A stretch of 55,438 nucleotides of DNA, from NCBI GenBank assembly GCA_007118695.1, contig SKRC01000202.1, forward strand, positions 1-55,438. The letters are read 5' to 3'. Position 1 is the first letter of the stretch. Every line of letters begins with the position of its first letter. Of the stretch, positions 28,031 to 35,881 are shown one piece after another. The notes beneath the pieces were generated by a model. That model had not been told where the DNA came from. It made no database searches and saw nothing but the letters and a program-made list of their open reading frames with translations. This DNA is from Balneolaceae bacterium (GTDB lineage Bacteria; Bacteroidota; Rhodothermia; Balneolales; Balneolaceae). The position numbers and the translations under genes are program-made.

Positions 28031-28873
28031 TAAATTAAAACTTATATCCAGGGCCATTACAGAGTGCGTAAGCGACCCCAAAGATATGTAATCTGCACCG
28101 CAATCGCGATAGCGACCGGCATTTTGAACCGTAATTCCACCGGAGAGTTCCACAAGAATGTGATCCGGAATCATGGAACAAAGCCGGCCGGCTTCCTCCG
28201 GCGATCGGTTATCGAGCATGATGATATCAGCTCCGGCATCTACTGCTTCACGAACCTGCCCCTCGGTTTCACACTCCACTTCTATTTTCACCATCAGGCC
28301 GGCCATCTTTTTTGCACGCTCAACAGCCGGCCGGATGCCGGCGGCGGCCTTGATATGATTGTCTTTGATCATAATACCGTCATCCAGCCGCATCCGGTGA
28401 TTGTAACCGCCGCCGCACCGGACGGCATACTTCTGAAGCGTCCGAAATCCGGGCAGGGTTTTCCGGGTGTCACAAATGCGTGTGGGACTCCCCTGCATCG
28501 CCTCCACCGCCTGATCCGTTGCCGTTGCAATCCCGCTCAGATGCTGAAGCAGATTGAGGATCACCCGCTCACCGGTCAGAAGCGAACCCGCCGGACCCTT
28601 CACTTTGGCGATCGCATCACCCGGTTGAACCGATTCCCCGTCTTTTTTGATACATTCCGTTTCGATTGAGGGGTCCAGCATCGTATACCCGATGTCAATC
28701 ACAGCTGTACCGGCCAGTACACCTGCTGCTTTCGCCGTAAATTGCCCCATTTGAATGCCATCCGATAGAACTGCACGGCCGGTGATATCACCGGATCCCA
28801 GGTCTTCTTTGAATCCAACTTCCAAAGCCTCTTTCAGCGCGAATATAATGGCTGGCTCAAGAGAAAGTTTCAT
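28010..28873 (-). CDS. nadC: Nicotinate-nucleotide pyrophosphorylase (quinolinate phosphoribosyltransferase)
   Basis: Converts quinolinate and PRPP to nicotinate mononucleotide. The 287-residue protein has 'EDLGSGDITGRAV', 'ERVILNLLQHLSGIAT', 'CDTRKTLPGFR', 'KYAVRCGGGYNHRMRLDDG', 'IKDNHI', 'IEVECET' and 'IMLDN', covering the usual phosphate- and substrate-binding residues. It is upstream of nadA on the same strand with a repeat-rich gap of about 190 bp. It is divergent from the cysteine desulfurase at 28956, so the 82-bp gap between them should hold both promoters. The C-terminal 'SNEY' is encoded by a heptamer array and is probably a recent addition. Confidence 0.97.
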   Translation of the reverse strand: MKLSLEPAIIFALKEALEVGFKEDLGSGDITGRAVLSDGIQMGQFTAKAAGVLAGTAVIDIGYTMLDPSIETECIKKDGESVQPGDAIAKVKGPAGSLLTGERVILNLLQHLSGIATATDQAVEAMQGSPTRICDTRKTLPGFRTLQKYAVRCGGGYNHRMRLDDGIMIKDNHIKAAAGIRPAVERAKKMAGLMVKIEVECETEGQVREAVDAGADIIMLDNRSPEEAGRLCSMIPDHILVELSGGITVQNAGRYRDCGADYISLGSLTHSVMALDISFNLVVSNEY

Positions 28874-28955
28874 TGACGAGAATTTGTTAATTTTCAGGGT
28901 TGCAGAAAGTTAGACATTTTTAAATCCAAATGAGCTCCGAATTGGATCTTTTCTT

Positions 28956-30110
28956 ATGATATACCTCGATTATGCCGCGACATCACCCATGAGCCAGGTT
29001 GCCATCGACGCCTACCGGCAGGCAGCCGAACGGTTCTATGGCAATGCCAGCAGCCTGCATGATGCCGGATCTGACTCCAAAAATGTACTGGACAGATCCC
29101 GGAAGGTGATCGCCTCTACGCTCAATGTCTCTGACCGCGGATTGCGTTTTACCGGAAGCGGCAGTGAGGCCAGCTTTTTGGCACTCTGCTCGATTGCCGA
29201 AGCCAATGCAGACAAGGGCCGCCATCTGATTACCACCGGGGTGGAACACAGTTCTGTCAGGAATACCATGAACTGGCTTGAGAAACACGGGTATTCGGTG
29301 ACCCGGCTGCCGGTAAACCGGACGGGAAGAGTCGAAATACGGGAACTGGAACAGGCCCTTCGGGACGATACCATCCTGGTCTCCATTCAGCATGTCAATT
29401 CCGAAACCGGCACCATTCAACCCCTTAAAGAGATCGGGGAATTGTTATCGGTGCATCAGGCGGTATTTCACAGTGATATGGTTCAGAGCTTTTGCAAGCT
29501 GCCGGTTTCACCCGGTGAATGGGGTCTTCAGAGCTGCTCCATATCAGCCCATAAAATCCACGGGCCGAAAGGCATTGGCGCCGCCTATATCGACCCGGGG
29601 GTCTCATGGTCTCCCTTTATCGCCGATGCAACCCAGGAAAACGGGTTCCGTCCAGGGACGGTAGATACACCTGCTGCTGTAGCTTTTGCGGCAGCTGTCA
29701 ATGACAGCAGCACCGGGCTGGAGAAAAAACTGGCACATGTCAGACGGCTGAAAAAACTCCTGATCGACAAACTGGAATCCCGGTTGGGAGATACCGTTAC
29801 CGTAGAAGGCGATCCGGTACACACATCACCCTACATTGCAGGACTACGCCTTTACGGGATGGAAGGCCAATATGCGATGCTCGAATGCAGCCAGAACGGG
29901 CTGGCTATCTCCACCGGCAGCGCCTGCCAGATCAATGAACAGAAACCTTCTCCTGCCCTTCTGGCCATGGGACGCACCGCAGAAGAAGCGATGGGGTTTA
30001 TACGCCTCTCGCTGGATTCAAGTACAACCGAAACAGAGATCGTACAGGCCGTTCAGATATTGACCAAGGTGGTGGAGAAGTATTTGGAGAAGGTCGTGAC
30101 CAATGAGTGA
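28956..30110 (+). CDS. Cysteine desulfurase (NifS/IscS-like), probably serving NadA
   Basis: PLP enzyme that removes sulfur from cysteine for iron-sulfur cluster assembly. The 384 residues include 'MIYLDYAATSP', 'GVEHSSVRNT', the PLP lysine in 'SAHKIHGPKGIGA', and the persulfide cysteine in 'ISTGSACQINEQ'. Its position among nadA, nadC and nadB resembles the nadB-nifS pairing in Bacillus, where such an enzyme supports quinolinate synthase maturation. This role is inferred from context; no iscU, iscA or suf gene is adjacent. The end 'TNE-stop' lies at the beginning of a heptamer array. Confidence 0.93.
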   Translation: MIYLDYAATSPMSQVAIDAYRQAAERFYGNASSLHDAGSDSKNVLDRSRKVIASTLNVSDRGLRFTGSGSEASFLALCSIAEANADKGRHLITTGVEHSSVRNTMNWLEKHGYSVTRLPVNRTGRVEIRELEQALRDDTILVSIQHVNSETGTIQPLKEIGELLSVHQAVFHSDMVQSFCKLPVSPGEWGLQSCSISAHKIHGPKGIGAAYIDPGVSWSPFIADATQENGFRPGTVDTPAAVAFAAAVNDSSTGLEKKLAHVRRLKKLLIDKLESRLGDTVTVEGDPVHTSPYIAGLRLYGMEGQYAMLECSQNGLAISTGSACQINEQKPSPALLAMGRTAEEAMGFIRLSLDSSTTETEIVQAVQILTKVVEKYLEKVVTNE

Positions 30111-30324
30111 GTTCAGTTTTCAGTTTTCAGTTATCAGTAACCAGTTGGCAGTTGCAGGGGGCGGGGGAAGTGGGGCAGGAGTCAGGAATAAGAATTCAGA
30201 AGTCAGAAGTCAGGAGGTAGAGGGCAGTAGGCTGTTAGCAGTTATCAGTGTGCAGGGGACAGTAACAGTTGGCAGGGGCAGGGGGCGGGGGGCAGTTACC
30301 AGTGGCAGTAGCGGTTGGCAGTGG
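30101..30324. repeat. Degenerate heptamer array (CAGTTNN / AAGTCAG type)
   Basis: CAGTTTT, CAGTTAT, CAGTAAC, CAGTTGG and CAGTTGC, then AGAAGTC units, run on directly from the desulfurase stop codon. The middle is G-rich (30158-30180 and 30270-30292). No gene is present. Confidence 0.8.
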
Positions 30325-30389
30325 CAGGACTTCCCCATTGAGGAGAGACCGATCAGGCGGATGTTCCCGGCTGATCGTGAGGGGTGTTC
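30325..30389. repeat. Structured dispersed element E3 (CAGGACTTC ... GAGGGGTGTTC)
   Basis: Its ends match the element at 21745-21782 in inverse orientation. CGATCAG (30350-30356) and CTGATCG (30371-30377) form a perfect 7-bp stem, extended inwards by CGG/CCG. Confidence 0.65.
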
Positions 30390-30411
30390 ACTGTTGCAGA
30401 TGGCAAACGGT

Positions 30412-31584
30412 TCAAACAAACTCATTTTGTCCGGCACGAATACCTGACCACAGTTTGACAAATGCTACGAACAACAAAAAACAAAGCGGCAAAGTCCAGT
30501 TAGAGACCATATCGTAAAACATTCCAAATAGAACCGGGCCTGTAGCTGCCAGTGTGTAGCCAAATGATTGTGACATTCCTGACAGTTCATTGGCAGCATC
30601 CGTATCGCGGGCGCGAAGCCCGATAAAGAGCAACGCCATCCCAAAACTGCTTCCGGAGCTGACCCCAAGAAGTATGATCCAGAATGTGGCAAAGGGGAGT
30701 GAAGGGTTCATAAGTGCAATGATTCCAATAATTTCACCAGAGAGTATCAGAATGACAGGCAATCGCTGCCGCTCACGACGGGAAGCCCATGAAGGAATAA
30801 TCAAAGTTCCGGCTGCTCCGGTTATCATCAAAAGAGAGAGCATCCAACCGGCATGAACGGAACTCATACCACGGTCTATTAATATTTCTGGCAGCCATGC
30901 GACAAGGGTATAAAATGTGAGTGACTGCATTCCCATAAACAGTGCTATATTCCATGCAAGGTTTGATCTGCCAAGATGTTTCAGGGAACCAATGATGCTA
31001 TTCCGTGCTTTGACATGAATATTATCTTTCATTTGGGGAAGCCAAAGAATAAATGCAAACAGTGCGAAGAAACCCCAGACACCCAATGACCATCGCCAAC
31101 CCAATGCAAGGTCTTCAGATAAAGGCACACTGATACCTGAAGCAATAGCTGCGCCCAAACCAAGCATAGCAGAGTATATGCCCGTCATCATTCCGAATTT
31201 TTCAGGAAACTTCTTTTTTACAATACCCGGTAAAAGTACATTTCCAAGAGTAATACCGATTCCGAGTATGATGGTCCCCAGGAATAATGCCGATATTGAA
31301 GGAATGACTCTCAGAAAAATTCCAATGGCGAGTAGAATCAAAGCAAGGGACATTGTCCCTTCTGTGCCAATTTTCCGGGTAAAAATAGGAGTCAGAATCG
31401 AAAACAATCCAAATGCAAGAACAGGTAAGGTTGTCAACATTCCTAATAATGCATTGGAAAGGCCTGTATCCATTCGGATTTCATGAATCAAAGGCCCCAC
31501 TGCACCAATTGCAGGTCTTAAGTTCAATGAAATGGCAACGATGGCTATAAAAAGTAAAATTCTTCGACTCTGCTCAGGTGACAT
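30412..31584 (-). CDS. MFS transporter, CynX/NimT-like family
   Basis: Twelve-helix major facilitator of 390 residues. 'IVAISLNLRPAIGAVGPLI' in helix 1 and 'GLFSILTPIFTRKIG' after helix 2 are typical of the CynX/NimT (cyanate or nitroimidazole-related) branch. Helices are spaced evenly to about residue 380. It sits between the cysteine desulfurase and nadB on the nadB strand, but 293 bp of repeat-rich DNA separates it from nadB. A link to NAD precursor transport is possible but unproven. Confidence 0.92.
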   Translation of the reverse strand: MSPEQSRRILLFIAIVAISLNLRPAIGAVGPLIHEIRMDTGLSNALLGMLTTLPVLAFGLFSILTPIFTRKIGTEGTMSLALILLAIGIFLRVIPSISALFLGTIILGIGITLGNVLLPGIVKKKFPEKFGMMTGIYSAMLGLGAAIASGISVPLSEDLALGWRWSLGVWGFFALFAFILWLPQMKDNIHVKARNSIIGSLKHLGRSNLAWNIALFMGMQSLTFYTLVAWLPEILIDRGMSSVHAGWMLSLLMITGAAGTLIIPSWASRRERQRLPVILILSGEIIGIIALMNPSLPFATFWIILLGVSSGSSFGMALLFIGLRARDTDAANELSGMSQSFGYTLAATGPVLFGMFYDMVSNWTLPLCFLLFVAFVKLWSGIRAGQNEFV

Positions 31585-31877
31585 AAGAGTTAAGTAAGTA
31601 ATTGTGACACCCGGGAAGTTACTTTATACTATGGCAAGCTTCCAAATGAGCGTTAGCCCGCATTTTTCACCAAGAAATTTTTCACTGCATGGGAATCGCT
31701 GCGGAGCGCCGAAAAATACCCTGTTATATTCTGAAACCTCAAATATTGACCCAACTTATTGCTTTATAATAGGTTGTAACATTTTCAACAAAATAGTTGT
31801 GAGCGTAGCGATTTCCCGCGACCGCTGTCGGGGAAATGAGCGTTAGATAGTGGTACCTGAGGTAACAAACCATAATT
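31585..31877. repeat. Intergenic element bounded by direct repeats AAATGAGCGTTAG
   Basis: AAATGAGCGTTAG occurs at 31644-31656 and again at 31834-31846, a 190-bp step. Inside are an inverted copy (31688-31700) of the segment at 12061-12073 and a CCCGAC-type hairpin (31815-31833) just before the second repeat. No gene is seen. Confidence 0.65.
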
Positions 31878-33482
31878 TCAAGGGTCCGTCCCCTCAAGGC
31901 TTCCATGTCCCTGCTGCCCCACCCGGTCTACATTAAAAAACGTTCCCCGGTTCTCATTTTGCCCCATCGACTGTTTGACAATCAGGTAAGCGACATAAAT
32001 CATATTCCGCAGCTCGCATAGCTGAGGGGAGAGCGTGGTTCTTTTGTAGAGTTTTTCCGTCTCCCGGTATAGAATTTCAAGACGGTTCAATGATCGCTGC
32101 AGCCTTTCATCCGACCTGACTATACTCACATAGTTATGCATAATATTCTTCAATTCCACCCTGTTATGCTTGATCAGTATCCACTCGTCAGGCTCCGTGG
32201 TCCCCGCCGATTCCCATTCGGGTACATCTTTCTGATGTGAAATCTGATCGATGTTGTTTTTTAGATCCACAAAACAGCGATGCGCAAAAACCAAAGCTTC
32301 CAGCAAGGAGTTGGACGCCAGGCGATTGGCCCCATGAAGGCCGGTACAGGCAATCTCGCCACAACAGTAGAGGTTCAGTATGCTGCTCCGGCCATTGGCA
32401 TCGGTTTTCACCCCGCCACACAGGTAGTGTGCAGCAGGTGCGACCGGGATCCTGTCCACGGACAGATCAATACCAAGTGAGAGACACTTCTTGTATATAT
32501 TTGGAAAACGCTTGCTGAATTCTTGCTGGTCCAGGTGAGTGCAGTCGAGATGCACATACTCATCGCCCCTGGCCTTCATCTCCGTATCGATAGCACGGGC
32601 AACGATATCGCGTGAGGCAAGGGAGCCTCTTTCATCATACTTTTCCATAAACAGCTCCCCTTCTCTCGTTTTGAGAACGGCTCCAAATCCCCTGACCGCT
32701 TCTGAAATCAAAAAGGCCTGCTCTTCTTCATCTCCATAGAGGGCCGTCGGGTGAAACTGAACAAATTGCATGTGTTCTATAGCCGCTTTTGCCCGGCCGG
32801 CCATTGCGATACCGTCGCCGGTAGCCACAACCGGGTTGGTGGTAAGTTTGTACACCTGGCCGACGCCCCCGGAGGCCAAAATGGTCACTTTGGATAAAAA
32901 TGTTTTGATGCTGCCGGAGTTCAGATCCATCACGTAGGCCCCATAGCAACAGATATCATCCCTTTTCCGGGTTACTTTCTCACCCATATGGTGTTGGGAA
33001 ATGATGTCGATCGCAAAGTGATACTCCAGTATCTCAATATTGGGCAGCGACCCGGCCTCTTTCATCAAACTGTTCTGAATGTTAAAGCCGGTAGTATCTT
33101 TGTGATGAAGGATCCTTCGGGCCGAATGAGCCCCTTCCAGCCCGAGATGATACCCTCCTTCAGGGGTTCTATCGAAATCGGTCCCCATCTTTACAATCTC
33201 TTCCAACCGGGCGGGGCCTTCCCTGACAACCATATCAACAATTTCGCTGTTGCATAAGCCGTCTCCAGCCATTTCCGTATCGGCCTTGTGCTTGTCAAAG
33301 TTATCATTCAAAAAATCGGTCACCACAGCAATCCCCCCCTGGGCATAACGGGTATTGCTCTCGACCATCTCTGATTTTGTGATCACCGTGACCTGCCGGT
33401 CAGGAAATTCCCTGGCTGCTTTTACAGCAAAACTGAGGCCGGCAATTCCTGAGCCTATTACTAAGAAGTCGGTTTTAATCAT
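31878..33482 (-). CDS. nadB: L-aspartate oxidase
   Basis: FAD enzyme oxidising L-aspartate to iminoaspartate, the substrate of NadA. The 534-residue protein begins with the FAD-binding motif 'VIGSGIAGLSFAVKAA'. It contains 'SNTRYAQGGIAVV', 'RRILHHKDTTG', 'MQFVQFHPTAL', 'RGSLASRDIVARAI' and 'GANRLASNSLLEALVFAHR', all NadB/succinate-dehydrogenase flavoprotein signatures. 'HYLCGGVKTDANGRSS' carries the catalytic region. It is a single gene, away from nadA and nadC by about 3 kb. The use of O2 or fumarate as acceptor cannot be told. Confidence 0.97.
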   Translation of the reverse strand: MIKTDFLVIGSGIAGLSFAVKAAREFPDRQVTVITKSEMVESNTRYAQGGIAVVTDFLNDNFDKHKADTEMAGDGLCNSEIVDMVVREGPARLEEIVKMGTDFDRTPEGGYHLGLEGAHSARRILHHKDTTGFNIQNSLMKEAGSLPNIEILEYHFAIDIISQHHMGEKVTRKRDDICCYGAYVMDLNSGSIKTFLSKVTILASGGVGQVYKLTTNPVVATGDGIAMAGRAKAAIEHMQFVQFHPTALYGDEEEQAFLISEAVRGFGAVLKTREGELFMEKYDERGSLASRDIVARAIDTEMKARGDEYVHLDCTHLDQQEFSKRFPNIYKKCLSLGIDLSVDRIPVAPAAHYLCGGVKTDANGRSSILNLYCCGEIACTGLHGANRLASNSLLEALVFAHRCFVDLKNNIDQISHQKDVPEWESAGTTEPDEWILIKHNRVELKNIMHNYVSIVRSDERLQRSLNRLEILYRETEKLYKRTTLSPQLCELRNMIYVAYLIVKQSMGQNENRGTFFNVDRVGQQGHGSLEGTDP

Positions 33483-33509
33483 GGAAGGAATCAGTCAATG
33501 ATGTAGATA

Positions 33510-33549
33510 TCGGTTTATTGTTTATTGTTTATTGTTTATCGGTTATCAG
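33510..33549. repeat. Heptamer array, unit TTTATTG
   Basis: Four tandem 7-bp units (GTTTATT x3, then GTTTATC GGTTATC) upstream of nadB. They lead directly into the dispersed repeat at 33541-33696. Confidence 0.8.
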
Positions 33550-33696
33550 GGTCCCGGCAAAAGGTTCGCCCGATGTCAAATTATTGTCAACCACTTACAA
33601 AACGGGTGCATTTATTCCTGTTTGATGTATTCAGAGTCACTATACGAATTAAATAATCGCGACACTAACGTTCGGTTTGGATCTATAAGCAGAAAA
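33541..33696. repeat. Dispersed 150-bp repeat, copy A
   Basis: This copy shares with 42831-42982 the same blocks in the same order: GGTTAYCRGGGTCC, GTTCRCCCGAT, GGTGCATTTA, ATCGCGACAC and AGCAGAAA. The whole block is about 150 bp in both. Both copies follow a heptamer array of TTATCGG/TTAATTGG type. Confidence 0.7.
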
Positions 33697-33870
33697 TATA
33701 ATGTTCAAAGTTCAGATCTCAGAACATAGATATCAGAATCGACGGCTTTGCGGCGGATCTGTTCGCTGAATTGTTGGTTTTTTGAAGTTTTCGTTTGTTC
33801 ATAGCTTGTTTATTCAGTGATCAAGCTATGCCTCCTGCCAACTGCTACTGCAAACTGGTAACTGGTAACT

Positions 33871-33926
33871 GAACACCCCACAAATTAAAGTGCTGAACGC
33901 ACTTCAATTTTCTCCCCTCCGAGGGG
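33871..33926. repeat. Structured dispersed element E4
   Basis: It starts with GAACACCCCACAAA like the element at 13750. Its hairpin has arms AAGTGC and GCACTT around the same TGAAC loop (33888-33904), so four of six stem pairs differ from E1 while pairing is kept. A CCCC-TCCGA-GGGG hairpin follows (33913-33926). Confidence 0.75.
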
Positions 33927-33929
33927 ATA

Positions 33930-34132
33930 CTGCCTCCTGATTCCTGCCTCCTGATTCCTGCCTCCTGCCTCCTGCCTCCTGCCTCCTGATTCCTGATTCC
34001 TGATTCCTGATTTCTGATTTCTGATTCCTGATTCCTGATTCCTGATTCCTGCCGCCTGATTCCTGCCGCCTGATTTCTGACTTCTGATTTCTGACTTCTG
34101 ATTTCTGACTTCTGATTTCTGACTTCTGCAAC
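33930..34132. repeat. Heptamer array of 29 contiguous units, CTGNNNN type
   Basis: Twenty-nine consecutive 7-bp units, all beginning with CTG: CTGCCTC, CTGATTC, CTGATTT, CTGCCGC, CTGACTT and finally CTGCAAC. Variants occur in blocks and in alternating pairs, suggesting higher-order duplication. It ends 30 bp from the glycosyltransferase stop. The frames open across it on the minus strand encode only a monotonous Gln/Glu/Arg/Ser repeat and are not genes. Confidence 0.95.
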
Positions 34133-34162
34133 TGGGCAAACATACATCCCACACACGATGAA

Positions 34163-34855
34163 TCAGGACCTTACCAGCGATGTATACAAATGAATCAATG
34201 TATCCTGACTTGCTCCGAAATAGTATAGCATCATGAGAATAGTGAAAATAAACTGAAGCCGGATCACTCCGTTGTTTTTATATTTTCGCGAAGAGGTAAC
34301 CACCGCATCGTCAATGATCTGAAACTGCCCGCCTGCCTTTTTAATCCTTCTGACAAACTCATGGTCTTCCATTAGCATCAGGCTTTCATCAAAACCGTTC
34401 AATTTCCTGTATACCGTGTTCCTGATAAAAAGGCTCTGGTCTCCATACCGGAAAAAATCCAGGTCAAAACGGGTAAACCAGCTGTAGAACCGCAGCAAGG
34501 GATGGGGATTGTCAAACCGCAACTGAAAACATCCGGCATCTGCACCTGACTGAATAGCACGGTTTATCTGTTTAACAAACTCCTGTGGCGGGTAACTGTC
34601 GGCATGCAGGAAATAAAGCAGGTCACCCGAGGCATGCTTCGCGCCCCGGTTCATTTGGACAGCCCGGCCTCTCCTGGCGCATTCCACAACAGATGCCCCT
34701 GCCCTCTTTGCAACTGATCTTGTCTGATCTGTGCTGCCACCGTCAGCGATAACAATTTCATGCAGTGCCGGGCCGGCAGTTTCCCGGATGTGCCGTATCA
34801 AACTTTCAATTCGATCAGCCTCATTGAGTGTCGGTATGATGATACTCAGTTTCAA
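34163..34855 (-). CDS. Family 2 glycosyltransferase, TIGR04283-like
   Basis: GT-A-fold glycosyltransferase of 230 residues: 'SIIIPTLNEADRIESLI' at the N-terminus, 'VIADGGSTDQT', 'GRAVQMNRGAKHASGDLLYFLHADS' with the DXD-like 'HADS', and 'LMEDHEFVRRIKKAG'. A C-terminal hydrophobic helix (about 200-217) may touch the membrane. This sequence type usually occurs beside a TIGR04282/DUF2064 protein, as here. The start is TTG at 34855, overlapping the stop of the upstream gene (TTGA). The trio with 34852-35881 matches genes commonly found around arsenosugar synthesis. Confidence 0.88.
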   Translation of the reverse strand: MKLSIIIPTLNEADRIESLIRHIRETAGPALHEIVIADGGSTDQTRSVAKRAGASVVECARRGRAVQMNRGAKHASGDLLYFLHADSYPPQEFVKQINRAIQSGADAGCFQLRFDNPHPLLRFYSWFTRFDLDFFRYGDQSLFIRNTVYRKLNGFDESLMLMEDHEFVRRIKKAGGQFQIIDDAVVTSSRKYKNNGVIRLQFIFTILMMLYYFGASQDTLIHLYTSLVRS

Positions 34856-35466
34856 ATCATTGACACATCAATGCGGCTCTCATCAAGGTCCTCGATCGTA
34901 TCGATATCATTGAGCATTTCCAGCTCAGTATAACTCAGATGCTGCTGCTTAAGGGTTCCAATCGTTTCTTCATAAAGGGTTGGCTGACTCCATGACTTTC
35001 CTGCAAAAACCACCGGCTGGTACGCATTCATGCCCAGAAGATAATAGCCGCCATCCCTGGATGGGCCGATCACAACATCACTATTCTTCAGCAGTAAAAA
35101 AGCCCGTTCAATGTGATCGCGACGAAGCTGAAGACAGTCGCTCCCGATGATGACAATGGGTATAAATCCATCATCAAAACCGGCCCGGAAGGCATGACTC
35201 ATCTTCTCTCCCAGATCTCCCTCAATTTGAACTTTTTTCTCCGCTTCCATGTCTGACCAGAGATCATCCCGGGATATTCCCCCGGCATACCAGATCTGTA
35301 TCTGCGAATTTACCTTCCCAACTACATTTTTTGTATGATCAAGCAGCCGCCCGTAAACATTGACAGCACTTTTTTTGCCAATGGATTTCGCCAGCCGGGT
35401 TTTCACTTTCCCTTCAACCGGGTTTTTGACAAATACGATCAGCAGATTTTTACGCTTATTCTTCAT
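34852..35466 (-). CDS. DUF2064 / TIGR04282-type glycosyltransferase-like protein
   Basis: A CofC/nucleotidyltransferase-like GT-A protein of 204 residues from the ATG at 35466 (MKNKRKNLLIVF). A TTG nine codons further upstream is less likely. Visible are 'FVKNPVEGKVKTRLAKSIG' (the usual KTRLA motif), 'PIVIIGSDCLQL' and 'DVVIGPSRDGGYYLLGM', the family's nucleotide- and metal-binding signatures. It is coupled to the TIGR04283-like gene by a 4-bp overlap and lies 79 bp downstream of the peroxidase-like gene. Families of this pair are annotated around arsenosugar biosynthesis, but also occur elsewhere. Confidence 0.88.
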   Translation of the reverse strand: MKNKRKNLLIVFVKNPVEGKVKTRLAKSIGKKSAVNVYGRLLDHTKNVVGKVNSQIQIWYAGGISRDDLWSDMEAEKKVQIEGDLGEKMSHAFRAGFDDGFIPIVIIGSDCLQLRRDHIERAFLLLKNSDVVIGPSRDGGYYLLGMNAYQPVVFAGKSWSQPTLYEETIGTLKQQHLSYTELEMLNDIDTIEDLDESRIDVSMI

Positions 35467-35545
35467 AACCAAATTATAGCACGGGTTTCTCAAAATTAGC
35501 CCGAATGTCCCTTTTTAGGGCATGTTGAAAATTGACATGCAGCTG

Positions 35546-35881
35546 TCACATGCTCAGGCCTTTCACTTTGTTCATCATTTGAACGCCATGAACCAGCGAT
35601 GATCCACCGCGAATGGCTCCCGCAACATGCACGGCTTCCATCATCTGCTCTTCGGTTGCTCCTTTTTGAAGACTGTCTTCACTGTACGCATCAATACAGT
35701 AGGGGCATTGCAAAACGTGCGAAACTGCAAGGGCAATCAGGGATTTTTCTTTAGCCGAGAGCGCCCCGTCTTTAAACACCTCATCGTAATAATCGAAAAA
35801 TTTCTTACCCAGTTCTGGTTGATATTCCGTGATATTTCTGAATTTTTTCAGGTCTTCGGGATTGTAGTAATTCTTATCCAT
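35546..35881 (-). CDS. Arsenosugar-associated peroxidase-like protein (carboxymuconolactone decarboxylase/AhpD family)
   Basis: A 111-residue all-helical AhpD-like protein with the redox pair in 'CPYCIDAY' and downstream 'EAVHVAGAIRGGSSLVHGVQMMNKV'. The sequence matches closely my memory of the TIGR04169 group, which accompanies the radical SAM protein ArsS and methyltransferase ArsM. Neither partner is visible; the next upstream gene (36369) is unrelated. It may therefore belong to a split or reduced arsenosugar locus, or act as a stand-alone peroxide/thiol protein. Confidence 0.88.
   Translation of the reverse strand: MDKNYYNPEDLKKFRNITEYQPELGKKFFDYYDEVFKDGALSAKEKSLIALAVSHVLQCPYCIDAYSEDSLQKGATEEQMMEAVHVAGAIRGGSSLVHGVQMMNKVKGLSM

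Noticed and set aside
30103-30517. Plus-strand frames of 82 and 114 residues after the cysteine desulfurase
   Set aside because: They run through a heptamer array, a structured element and the end of the MFS gene; composition is repeat-derived.
31644-31849. Integron attC site
   Set aside because: One GTTRRRY-like core is present at 31843, but no paired RYYYAAC core or integrase was found.
33930-34132. CRISPR array
   Set aside because: The repeats are only 7 bp, contiguous and without unique spacers; no cas genes are present.
33845-34156. Open frames of 82-103 residues on the minus strand made of QKSEIRNQESG-like repeats
   Set aside because: They arise because a 7-bp array has no stop in some frames; three overlapping frames are open at once and none has gene-like composition.
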